Shown here: positions 44,901 to 55,650 of the stretch, one piece after another
Numbering within the stretch: position 1 is the first letter of the stretch
Layout: every line of letters starts with the position of its first letter
From: Sthenelais limicola
Lineage: Eukaryota; Annelida; Polychaeta; Phyllodocida; Sigalionidae
Assembly: GCA_942159475.1 (NCBI GenBank)
Contig: OW804095.1
Span: 94,935,740 to 94,999,739 of the forward strand
DNA length: 64,000 nt
Direction: 5' to 3'
Program-made: the position numbers and the translations under genes
Notes under the pieces: model-generated
The model's input: the letters and a program-made list of their open reading frames with translations, nothing else
Database searches by the model: none
Told to the model about the DNA's origin: nothing

Positions 44901-47900
44901 ATGGTGAATGTCCTGGATGGTAGATTTCCTAGGGGGTAATAATGTTCAGGATGGGTAATGTCCAGCGGGTAAAAGTCTTAATAAAAACTTAAGTTTAGAT
45001 AGGCGATTGAGATTCTAACTACTGTCGTTATACCACCTAGCATTTTTGCTATTGTATATGTCTTAGGCATAGGTGATAAGATCTTTTTTTTACTCTTAAC
45101 CTAGATTTCAGTCTTATTTTTATATTGATATTGTTCAACAACATAATCTCCGTCCCTCCAATGTATAGGCTTACCGAATGGCGAAGGGTAAAACATGGCC
45201 GCTCATCACAACATTGTGTGCCTTCTCAGCAATTATATCAGCATTTCTGGATAACGTCACCACAATCTTATTGTTATCCCCAGTTACCATACGGTAGGAT
45301 ACACTACAGTAGAATCTATACTTATTCCAATTGTTGAGTGGAATACATAATCATTTCGTCGCTATTTAAGTTAAATTATAATTATTCAATTTATTGCAAT
45401 CGAGTTAAATTGAATAGTTTCGGCACCTCCAAAATGTCCTGTTTGGATTATAAAATTATGTTCTGTTGGTTGTCTTTATTGTGTGGCTGGAAGAACTGTT
45501 GAAATAGTGGGAATTACAAATTTTCCATAACTTTGTATATTGACAAAATGGTAATAAAACACTACTATACTATCCGAGCTTTACTATAAACTACAAAGCC
45601 AGTATTGCTACCATCCTGTAGATAGTTATTTGATATTTGATATTTTACTTAACCAGGCCATTCATAGTTCAGTCCTTATAGCTGTCCTTTATTAGTGCCT
45701 GGAAGTAAACCAGTGGCCCCAATGATCTTCACGATTTTTTATTGAAATCCTTGCTCCTAGATTGTGTGAAGTTCTTGATTTGGATCCAAAGCACGTGCTG
45801 ATGGCGGAAGTCTTGTTCTCAAATATTGGTGGCGCAGCGACAGCAATAGGCGATCCGCCGAATGTCATCATAGTGTCAGATAAAGATATCTTGGAAAGTG
45901 TGAGTAGCAGTAGGCCTAACTATTCCTCCAATGGGGGAGATTTGTGCACACCATTTTGAGTTTGAATTCGAATGGTTACATTGACGTTGTATGTCACAGA
46001 AAACTAGATAAAACATTCCAATTCAGCAAATATCATTTATCACTCTTCCGCATATATATAGGCCTACAGAAGTGAGTCATTTATTCATTTGTTCATCTGT
46101 TGTTGATCTTCTTTTCTTTTTAAATATTGAACGAAGTTGCAACACTTCTCTGCTCTTCTCAAAGGCAATTTGCTTGTATTTTCAGGGAATTGGTTTCGGA
46201 AATTTCACTCTACACATGTTAATCGGTAGCCTTTTCTGTGCGGTCGGAGCATACGTTTTAATAAGATTTATATACAGAAGGAAAGTTTTGCTTCATCGCG
46301 GTATTCCCCGTGAAGTGGCAGGTGTGTGTTAAATTTACCAGCTTTGTATGTGATAATAATTAAGTGCGATAGAGACTACCAAAGGTCGCATGTTTAACTT
46401 TAATTTTAAATATGACGAGCGCATTTCGAGCACACTCAGAGTGCAATGCTCACAGCTCTTCTAGTTTCTAGCGGTAAGATTAATTAGTGTATGTAATAAT
46501 AATCATTTCATATTTTTCCTTATTTGTCAAGATCAGAAATTGACAAAAAGGAGTCCTGTATACATGTAGTATAAGTTTTACCAATTATTCCAATATGCCC
46601 CCGAGTGGCCTATCTTAAGTTTTAACATATATAGCCTACCTTTAACAATATTTAAATAATTATACTAACAGTACATGTAAATTCACTTTTTCATATGGAG
46701 CTATCAATTCGTACTAGATTTTGATGTGATCCCATGATATAGGAACGCACAGTCGAATAAGGAGTCTTTTCTTTTGTTAAAACAATTTGAACAAAGTAAT
46801 CTCGTTAAAGTTATATCGGAACAATGCAATCTTCTACTACAGATCTCAAACATGAAGCAGAGGTCTGGCGTAGGGCTTCGTGTCAAATCACTGTTGCTTC
46901 GAGAGAGGAAAATCTGGTTAAAGAAATGTTGGAACAGAAAATATCAAGCATAGAAAAAAGAGTTCATCGGAAGATGACTCAACAAAGGTGTGTTGTGTGT
47001 AGAGATGCTTCTAACCACAGTTTCTGAAGATAGCAGTGTGTCATTCTGCTTAAAATCAATCGTTAATTAATTGATCGTTAATTTATGTCTTTATGATAAT
47101 TCATTTCTTTTGTGTATTTCAGTGAGACGCAAAGTGAATTTTACAAGCTCCAGCTGGGAGAAATGGAGGGAAGGGTAAGACCAATACGGTTGAGCTAATT
47201 TCAGTCATACAAAAATTCTGACCAAGTCTATAATAATTATTTGTAAATAAACATATCAAGACGAGTCTCATGAAATTTTCATTTCAGTATAAAATTCGAG
47301 ACCCAATTCTCTTGGCAAAATCGCTCGTAGTTTTAGCCGCTGTTATCATCGGTTTCTTCCTCACATCGGTTGTTGGAAACAACTACATCAGCATCGGTAA
47401 ATACAATTTTTGTTAACGTTATAGAATCGCTTTTCAATACGATTTAAAGTTACATTCTCAGCTATTACGACATGAAAAAGTTTAATCATATAGTATGACT
47501 CATAGGACTTATGTTATCAATATCCGGCTGTTGTTCTGTTAATATACAAGAATTTGAAGTCCAATCGACCAAGAGAAAACGGCCTGCGATGAGCGATATT
47601 GAGTGAAGTCACCACAGGAAAGGATTTCGATGGGTCTCAGATATGTAAAAGGGACCTTTATAAAGCCCTGTGGCAAAGCAACCGGAAAAAATCCCCCAAG
47701 TATTGGTCAAATGACTTTTACTGTTTCAGATGGGCTGGGAAGGAACGATGTTAACTGAGATTGCAGCTTTAATAGTATTTATGGAAAACATTTTGTTATT
47801 GATTGTCACTATATTACAATATTAGCATAATACGAGCGTAGATGCCAAGAAGTACATGTACTGATGTAGTAACTGATTACTGGGTACATGAAATAGCACT

Positions 47901-50900
47901 CAGTTTGTTTTTTTTAAAAAAGGCAATGCCTCAATTATACATGTTGTTATCCCAAACATAAATTATACATATATCTTTAATAATGGATTATATGTTTATA
48001 CTGCCTGTTTTTAAGGCTGGATCCCTGTCCTTGGCGCCCTATGCCTTCTCGTCTTGGCCGATTACTCGGATTTCGAAGGAATTTTACACAGGATAGAGTG
48101 GGCTACATTAATATTTTTCTCGGCTCTGTTTGTTCTCATGAAGGTTGGTGTAGTCGGATTTGTTTTCATACTTATCATACTGGTATTTATTCTGTCACAC
48201 ATAATAGGATAATGGGAAGATATAATCCATAATACCCTTCTTTGAATTAATATTTGGTATATCTATATATAAGCCATTGTAATAAGAACTAATTATCAAC
48301 TAATAAGTTGGGAGATGGATTGAAATGTCTAATACTGTATGAATTCATTTGTACAGGCTCTTACTCAGCTTGGCTTAATTGATTGGATAACAGCTCAAGT
48401 CACATCCTGGGTAAAATCCATACCAGAGGAACACCGACTTGCTGTGGCAATAATTGTTATCCTATGGACGTCAGGTATTTGCTCTAGCTTTATAGACAAT
48501 ATACCGTTCACCACAGCAATGGTAAGCAAGACCCTTCATATCTACACTTTTGAAACATGTTGTTGACTCAGACTCAGAGAGTCCCTCCAAACTGAGGGAA
48601 AGCCACTCCCTCCAAACCGCAAAGAGCCATTATACATACTCCCATTAATATAGGGCCAGGAAGCCATTAGAACAGTAGGCGTCCAATCACTGACATACCC
48701 TTCTTCTCTGATCTGAGAGGATGTGAGCATAGAATATAGGCATATTAATTGCGGCAATCTCAGTGTTCTTTTTTGTTTTTGCAAATCGAGTTTATTCAAG
48801 AATATCATCTATACCATTTGTGTCATCCTTCAGACTCCAGACTTAAAACTTTTAGATTACTATTATACTATACAATTAGGACGATTATACCCCCAGGGTA
48901 TAACACTACCTTCTTGGCTTTTACAATGTTAAACATGTTACGAAATTAAAAAAAAACTTTTTAAGAACAAGATATTTGAAACTTCAATGTTCACACATTT
49001 TCATCTAATCCAGGATTTACACTCTCGCACTGTGATGACTGCAAGGAAGGAGCATGTTTAGCGCTAGCCCTAGGCCCAAGGGGGGTGGGGGTGGGGGGAT
49101 ATATACCTTTTTAGAAACTCTACGGATTCTAGCTTTTCACAGCGATCTGCAGAAGAAGGTCATTTTATTTGATTTTGAAAAAAAAAATGCTCGACTGCTC
49201 ACTGTTTCAAAATAGTTATGAATTCTTCAATATCTGCACAGAACCTTTTCCATATTTGTTTCCTCTTGGGCAATTCTCCTTATAACATATGTATATAATA
49301 ATACCCTACACTTCATCCTTAACACGTACATTGCTGTTAGAACGTCTACTCTGCCTTTATCAAAAAGACTTTGCCTATTTATATCAAAAGTTTGGGTGTT
49401 ATCATATAGAAATGAGTGACATCTGCCTATGCGTAGACGTATCAACACATGTGTGATACACCCAATACCGAAGGGACTTGTTTTGATTGGTTGCGTAAAT
49501 CAAGTTGCGCCAATCAATGACGCTCATTTCGATACATATTCATTTCAATACATATTCAAAATGGGGGACATGTGATATAAAAACAAAAACAAACTCGTCA
49601 TTGATCCGTTGGAACGTTTCTATGCACACTTTTGTCTAAATATGAAAGCTTTCAAGATTAATATAACCCAGTAGATGATTTTTGAGTTCAAATTAGTTAA
49701 TTCGAGCCCAAACATAATTTCTATTGGGCTAATACACATACGATCATTCACTCTATGTAAGATTTTGTCACCGATCGCATTGCTATTCAAATAACCACTA
49801 TCGTACACCCAACTGGTTTGTTTTACCACAACCAACAAAAAAAATCAATGTCATAGATCCACTACAGAAATTATTTGTTAATATTTTTTTCCGTGATACT
49901 TCTAAGATATTCATTGCAGGTAATGATTCCATGCAATATTTGATATTGAAGTACATCTTCTTACTTCCCCAAAACAATAATCACGGCTATACCACGATCG
50001 GGGTTGTACACTCTGCAAATGAGTAGATATTTGCTATGCATGGTATATTGTCAAAATGTATGTTTTGAAGATACAGGGTTTGGGGAATGTTTTATTATAC
50101 CTGTATTTTGTTTATAATGACCGAAAACGGTGAATGGGGTCTTTTTGATTATACATGTCGAAAATTCGAAAATTCGTGTCTATATGTTTTCTATGATAAT
50201 GTTTTAAATCAGATTTGTATAAACAGGCAACACTTGAAAGTATCCACGCTGGACAAAGTGTATTTACATTCGAACTTTATTAAATGTCTTGGCCGTAAAA
50301 GAAATAAAAAAAAAAGAAAAAAAACTGGATCCACCCACGAAAATATGACTGTTTGTTTAATCCTAAGTTAAGAAGCCTCCTTAGTAGTCGACCTTACGGC
50401 CGCGGATGACGTCACGCCCATTTGTGACGTCATACACAGTCCGTGCCGTCGTTCATTATATATCATCTAAAGATGGAAATAGGAAACAAATCCTTGGTGG
50501 TGAACTGATCCTAGTTATGAAAAGTACAGTTTTTTTTATTTTGATTTATAGCTGCCTGTCATAGTGCGATTATCTGGTGATGAATCGGTCAACCTACCAA
50601 TCCAACCACTTGTCTGGGCGCTTGCTTTTGGAGCCTGTTTGGGAGGTGAGCTGTGAATTTGCTTTTATTCATTGTTTATGCCGTGAGAAAATAGAATTTA
50701 AGTAATTTTCTCCCTAGACAATGGACTGGTTTACCACTTAAATTAAAAAAACATGGAGTTATATATAGTTGATCCAACGTGACATGTGTTCGGATCATAA
50801 TATTATATTTAAATATTCTATTGGTCTTTAATGGAATAGAAAATAAATAAAAGAATGTTGAGTATGTTTCCATCAGTGTTATATGAAGCTTCTGGATAGT

Positions 50901-51893
50901 GTATAAAATATTATAGAAATATTCTTGTGGAGGAAAGAACTAGTCTGACAAGTGGGATCCCGGTATCCAGACTGAAGAGTTTATTGGTGTTCAATCAAAC
51001 ATTATTGGTAACTTATCCTTGTGGTAATTGGTGATGGGCTGGTGTTTATAGTAAGGGGCTCCAGTGCTACCTGACCCTCCTTATGCATATTAATTATTGT
51101 ACTTGAAATGTCTGATAAATCAGGAAGTAAAGGTAAAGGTAAAGAATGTCCAACATATGTCGCAATTGTTCAGGATAATGATGTGCATTAAATTTTACCC
51201 ACAACTGCCATTCTCAGGAAATGGGACGCTAATTGGTGCCTCTGCAAACGTGGTATGTGCTGGTATTGCAGAGACCCATGGACACAAAATAACATTTTGG
51301 GAATTTTTCAGGTCAGTTTCCTACAATCAATCATTTTGTGAATGCGTTGTCGCATATAATACAGCTTGAGTTTAGTTCTATTTTTATGCCATGATATATA
51401 TTAAACATTATTTGATCATTATTTACTTATCATATTTACTTATCATTTATTTAATGTCTCACAACCCTCCGACTCTGCAAAAGCAAGTGCCTACAACGTT
51501 GCGTCATGCAATAAACGTCATGAAATGAGCATCCTTGCTTGGCACAACTAGATTTACACAACCAATCAAAATACCAGAGTAAATTGGGTGCATTCGAAAA
51601 GCAGATTCCGCTAGTGAAATCTACCCATGCATATGCCATGGGCTAATTTGGCCCTCTTTTTATGGATATGCACACCTATCGTGGTATAATATCATATAAA
51701 TTTGATAGGGCCTATATCAAATAATCCATATATTATTTTATACGGATATGAATGGTGAAATAAAAAAAACTTTAAAACAGAAAATAAACATAATATTTTC
51801 TTTTCTAGGGTTGGCTTTCCAACAATGCTTCTCACCATCACCATCGCCATGATTTACCTGTTGATATGTCATGCTGCCATCGGGTGGCAATGA
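38960..51893 (+). CDS. OCA2: P protein / OCA2 orthologue, 19 coding exons, 738 aa
   Basis: Exons: 38960-39135, 39251-39377, 39887-39959, 40396-40532, 41394-41476, 42864-43017, 44203-44274, 44525-44647, 45169-45293, 45761-45899, 46186-46321, 46843-46987, 47123-47174, 47288-47396, 48016-48143, 48357-48521, 50552-50645, 51218-51311, 51809-51893. All introns are GT-AG, phases match and the total is 2,217 nt. The product is a multi-pass transporter of the arsenite/Na+-symporter-like fold, which in vertebrates acts in melanosomes on lumenal ion balance and pH. Signatures: [12 protein letters not shown] (about 380-391), DNVTT (343), DNIPFTTAM (640-648), [10 protein letters not shown] (681-690), C-terminal AIGWQ. 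N-terminal ETTPLV (48-53) sits where vertebrates have an acidic dileucine signal. The human protein is about 100 aa longer, mostly N-terminal. The frame is open upstream to an acceptor at 38940, so an earlier coding exon is possible. Confidence 0.93.
42184..42198. repeat. G homopolymer in OCA2 intron 5
   Basis: A run of about 15 G, flanked by purine-rich sequence (41895-42200). Simple repeat only. Confidence 0.8.
43438..43462. repeat. A homopolymer in OCA2 intron 6
   Basis: A run of more than 20 A. It could be the tail of an old retroposed insertion, but no insertion body or target duplication was recognised. Confidence 0.75.
48571..48735 (+). repeat. Dispersed repeat F6, copy 2 (OCA2 intron 16)
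   Basis: GAGAGTCCCTCCAAACTGAG, CTCCAAACCGCAAA, GGCGTCCAATCACTGACATACC and GATCTGAGAGG occur in the same order as at 37955-38110. The copies are diverged and no ORF is present. Confidence 0.65.
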
Positions 51894-51978
51894 GTTGAAC
51901 CAGGTGTTATCGCTCAGTCATCTTGATAAGGGAGCATTTCCATTGGTCCTGTTTGCAGTTCGTTTGCGTTTGTGATGT

Positions 51979-52031
51979 GGCAGAACGTTAACAATCCAGG
52001 GATTGAGGCAGAACGTTAACAATCCAGGGAT
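51979..52031 (+). repeat. 25-bp tandem duplication in OCA2 3' region
   Basis: GGCAGAACGTTAACAATCCA plus GGGAT occurs twice with a 28-bp period, about 90 nt after the stop codon. It is probably within the 3' UTR. Confidence 0.8.
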
Positions 52032-52147
52032 CGTGCGTAGCTAGAGACTCCATTGGCATTATTATAGAAAAAGTTGTACTTTTCAGATTAATTGAATCAG
52101 TAAATGGCCTGCGTTTAACACAAGGAGCTTCATGAATAATTTATTTT

Positions 52148-52182
52148 CCTCATTCTCCTCAATCACCATGAGGAGAATGAGG
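52148..52182 (+). other. Perfect 14-bp hairpin downstream of OCA2
   Basis: CCTCATTCTCCTCA, loop ATCACCA, TGAGGAGAATGAGG, about 255 nt after the stop codon. If transcribed it would form a stable stem-loop in the 3' UTR. No poly(A) signal placing the 3' end was identified nearby, so its presence in the mRNA is unproven. Confidence 0.55.
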
Positions 52183-52254
52183 CATTAAAGTAAACCTGAA
52201 ATGTGATGAATCAATGGGCATATAATTATAGTGTTTATGTTCCCTATATAGTTC

Positions 52255-52326
52255 CCTATAGTCAAGTGGTTACAGACTTCCAAAGGGGACATTGTGAATT
52301 CAAATCCCAGTGCAGGCAGCCTTTTT
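52255..52326 (+). repeat. tRNA-like sequence, probably SINE head
   Basis: TAGTCAAGTGG (52259-52269) matches the pol III A-box consensus at every constrained position, and AATTCAAATCC about 40 nt later resembles a B box. The overall look (AGTGGTTACAGACTTCC ... CCAGTGCAGGCAG) is tRNA-like. No cloverleaf with a proper acceptor stem could be drawn by eye. A SINE fragment or tRNA pseudogene is most likely. Confidence 0.4.
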
Positions 52327-52329
52327 ACA

Positions 52330-53035
52330 TTTGTCGCGATTTGGGGTTATTTTTTTTTTAATTTTGCTCATATCTCCACAGCTGGGGCTCTGCTTTCTTG
52401 CAAACTCAGAGATTTAGCTTTTGATGTTATTCTAGGGGCTTAGAATTAGAGGGGCTTAGATTGATTTGAGCAAGAAAAGTGAGTTAAAAGGGCTACGGGG
52501 ATATTATGGTTCTCCAGACCCCAGGTATTGGTGGCAGAACTAAGCTTGTGTTTCTTTCTGCAAAAATGGTTTTTGCACAGGGTCACTACTAGTCTAGGGC
52601 CAGGTCTGTGGATTAAGCATGATTTACAAGAAAACAAGAGTTTGGAACATAAGGAGCCAGTATTATAGTTATGAGCTTTTGAAGTTTTTTAAAAGTAAAT
52701 AACAAAGTTGGTAATGATAAATGTTATCTCAGTTTATGAAAAGGTTTAGTTTACTAGGCTTCATATGGTAAAACACAAAACTCTGAGAGAAAGACTTATA
52801 CTGCAAGGAATGATGCCTGAATCTATGTATTGTCATATGATCTGTAATTCCTCAGAGTAAAAAAGATTGACAAACTGGGTTAAAGCGTTGTGTTTCTCTC
52901 TAGCAACAAGAATTAACGTTTTTAGGTGTTAAGTATATAAAAGTAACGTTAATTTGTTATTAAGATATGTATAATACATTACTTAACTTTCATTTCTGAC
53001 TTGCTAAGATAACTAAAAGTGGATTATAGTTTGAC
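52330..53035. other. Intergenic downstream of OCA2, nothing recognised
   Basis: No exon or element was recognised. Confidence 0.4.
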
Positions 53036-53039
53036 TTTA

Positions 53040-53470
53040 CCTATGGGCAGTCTACAACTAATAGACTGACAGCTTGCAACAGATTTGAGACTGACTTGCA
53101 ACAAACTGGTCAAGACTTACTACAGCATATCATACATGTCATACCTACTACAGACAGCATAAGTACAGCTTGTCATAGACCAACGAGTATACATTGAAGC
53201 ATATAGTCCTGTTGCATAGATTTGCGACAAACTTGTTACAGACTGCCTAAGACTTACTACAGCATCTCATAGACTTGCTACAGACACAGTAGAGACTGAT
53301 GAAGACTTGCTACAGCGTCTCATAGGCTTGCCACAAGCCTGTTATAGGCTGGCCAAGACTTGCTATGTACTGCATGTTACAGACTTACAACAGACTGACC
53401 AAGACTTACTATGCACAGCATATTACATAGACTTGTGACAGACTTACTACAGACTGGCCCAGATTTTCAC
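53040..53470. repeat. Degenerate satellite-like repeat
   Basis: GACTTGCTACAG, GACTTACTACAG, CTCATAGACTTG and GACTGACCAAGACTTACTA recur about every 20-45 bp across 430 bp with no fixed period. It appears to be an old short tandem repeat. It encodes no continuous protein. Confidence 0.65.
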
Positions 53471-53474
53471 TAAA

Positions 53475-54640
53475 GTTAGCTAAAGTTCTCCATGTATTTT
53501 GGATAGACTCACTCTCTACAGGGTGTCCCATAGGATTTCGTATGAGAAGCCTTTGCAGAATTATTTACATGCCAACCTACCTGTTCCTCGGTGATAGACC
53601 TTTCACATTTAACATTTATTGAGGTCATATGAGTATACTCTATAATCCATAAGTTTTTACGACTCGCAAACAAGCACGCCATACTTAAAGGTAACACTAT
53701 GTACCTATGAAGAAACAATAAAAAGGAACTTCATATTCATTTTTGCACAATGCAAGCCCTACAATCTGTTGTCACTATACTAGTCGTATTATGTTTCTTG
53801 TGGCTGTCTTTGAATGTTGATATTTCATGAGAATATTCAACAAGTGTTTCGCTCATAACAATATCCTGTATTCACCACACACTAATGTTCAGCTAGATAT
53901 ATATGTATATAGAATCAATTCAACCTCATCGATCTGAAGTTTCTATTTTGTCTAGTTATATGATTGATTTTAAATTATATGATTCTATGAATGTATATAA
54001 TATCATAAAGTGCCCTTCGTACAAAACGTTTATAGTTTTCAATACTTTTGTACTGCAAATATCACTTGCAAAGCAATTGAACACGTTTCATGTAGTAATC
54101 TATACACATGCTAAATTCACTTTGTACATTCAACAAATTGAAAATAAAGCCATGGGCTCTTATACAAATGTTCACAATACATACTATTCCTTCTTTACAC
54201 TCCTCACCTAATGTGTGTGTGCTATCTGAGCCTTTAAATAGTTTTATTAATAATTTACATATTCACCTATTTTATTACATGGATTGAAGATCCTATAATA
54301 TTGCTCCTCGATTATTATAAGCGTGGTAAATTTTCGAGAACGAAGACACCCTACCTGTAGAAAAACTCTAGATCCAGCGCACGACTCCACATTATTTCGA
54401 GCTTTTGAAAAATTATACTTTTTATTGGAGACCTGTTTGTGCGACCATTTGCGTTTCGCTCTAACACTGATTAACGTTGCTAGTGTTTTTTGTTGACTCG
54501 GGAGAAATATATTGTTACCAAATCCCGTTGTTCTTGTCCTATTATTAATTTCTAATTGCTCTTGCTCATTAACCAGGTCATTCCATGTCTTGGTTGCGTC
54601 ATGGTTGGTCGAGTCCATGATTAATTAGCCCAAATAGATC
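53475..54640. other. Intergenic, nothing firmly recognised
   Basis: Open frames at 53509-53718 (minus), 53903-54211 (plus) and 54247-54618 (minus, 123 codons) have no recognised domain. The last starts MDSTNHDATKTWNDLVNEQE, is Asn/Lys/Arg-rich and lies just outside the retrotransposon end; it may be a decayed element or chance. Confidence 0.35.
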
Positions 54641-54648
54641 TTAGCACA

Positions 54649-54701
54649 TAATTAACACAAGCTGCCGGTTAAGTTTCTTTTATTAAGATCGGCGTAAAAT
54701 A
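54649..54701 (-). repeat. Split direct repeat B2 (outer 3' end)
   Basis: 53 bp, identical to 54943-54995. On the minus strand it contains AATAAA (CTTAATAAAAGAAAC), which may supply poly(A) signalling. It is separated from A2 by 54702-54789, sequence seen nowhere else in the element. Confidence 0.88.
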
Positions 54702-54789
54702 CAGTGCAATACAATTTGTGTTTGGTAAGAGTATTGGGGAGTAAAACAGTGTATCTTTGTAATGATAAGTAAAAGGGATGGTGGGTGGG

Positions 54790-54948
54790 GAGCTCTTTAC
54801 TGTGTCGAAAGCAAAGTCAGAGTGACCACCGACTAGCATGCGGCTAGGTGGGCTGGTGAGAGCGTCACAGCTTGATTGGTTGCATTCGAGCAGCCCTCTT
54901 TAGTTGCTTGATTTAAATTACTCGTAATTTCACAATTACCTCTAATTA
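54790..54948 (-). repeat. Split direct repeat A2
   Basis: 159 bp, matching A1 (58682-58840) with about three substitutions. It overlaps B1 by a few bases (TAATTA), forming the B1-A2 junction typical of this class. Confidence 0.88.
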
Positions 54949-54995
54949 ACACAAGCTGCCGGTTAAGTTTCTTTTATTAAGATCGGCGTAAAATA
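54943..54995 (-). repeat. Split direct repeat B1
   Basis: 53 bp, identical to B2, lying directly after the recombinase stop codon in element orientation. The shared TAATTA at the A/B boundary probably marks the recombination core. Confidence 0.88.
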
Positions 54996-55005
54996 GTGCC
55001 AGGAC

Positions 55006-55650
55006 TTATTGTAAAATAGAGTTTAAGCCGATTGCAGCTTCTTTATTAGATTTTGGCAGGTACTGATGAATAGAGCTCGAAGTCCACATTCCTTGTGATC
55101 TTATACCATCCAGCGAGACTCCTGCTTGCGCACAGAGGTGAGCACCTGAACGTCTGAGAGAATGGGTGCTGAAGGTGTGACATCGCTGAGAACCCATTTG
55201 CTTGAGAGCCGCCTTCATCGCCGCTGTGAATTCGCTCGCCTTAACGGGCTTGCCAGTATCCGGGTGTATGAACAATGGGGCTTGCAAGGGAGCCGGGCTC
55301 ACATCCAGCGCCCTGAGTGTAGCCTTGACGGGGCATAGGTCAGACATGGGAGTTCTCATTACTGGGATTGTTCTAAGAGAAGAAGTTGTTTTAGTAGAGC
55401 GTACATTTACCAACATATATTCATCATTAAAATAGAGATCAGATCTCGATATCATATGGTGAGAGTTTGATGTGAGGAGGAAATTGCTTTGTCTTAAGAG
55501 CGTCGCCACGCCAAAGAGGCAAGCGCCTGCGTACACGTCTCCCACCGCTGAAGTAGTAGAGAGTAGTTGAGTTACTTTCTTTATTTCTGTTATACTAAGT
55601 GGCGGGGTTGGGACATGGTATGCGAGGATGATTTTACTATCCCTCGATTA
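55006..55650 (-). CDS. Tyrosine recombinase of Ngaro-type element (short)
   Basis: The frame is open from just after a TAA near 55650, overlapping the end of the RT/RNase H frame by about a dozen nt in a different phase. The first in-frame start-like codon giving the 179-aa product is a GTG at 55545. Catalytic landmarks: LLRQSNFL (first Arg), FSTHSLRRSGAHL (His-x-x-Arg), and GMWTSSSIHQYL (Trp/Tyr). The product is the enzyme that would insert the circular DNA copy. Only about 35 residues precede the catalytic domain, so the N-terminal core-binding domain of about 100 aa expected in tyrosine recombinases is not seen; this may be an internal deletion. How translation reaches this frame is unclear. 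Confidence 0.8.

Noticed and set aside
55202..55435. Plus-strand ORFs opposite the retrotransposon genes (also 55674-56003, 57231-57568, 58220-58512)
   Set aside because: They are shadows of the minus-strand gag, RT/RNase H and recombinase frames.
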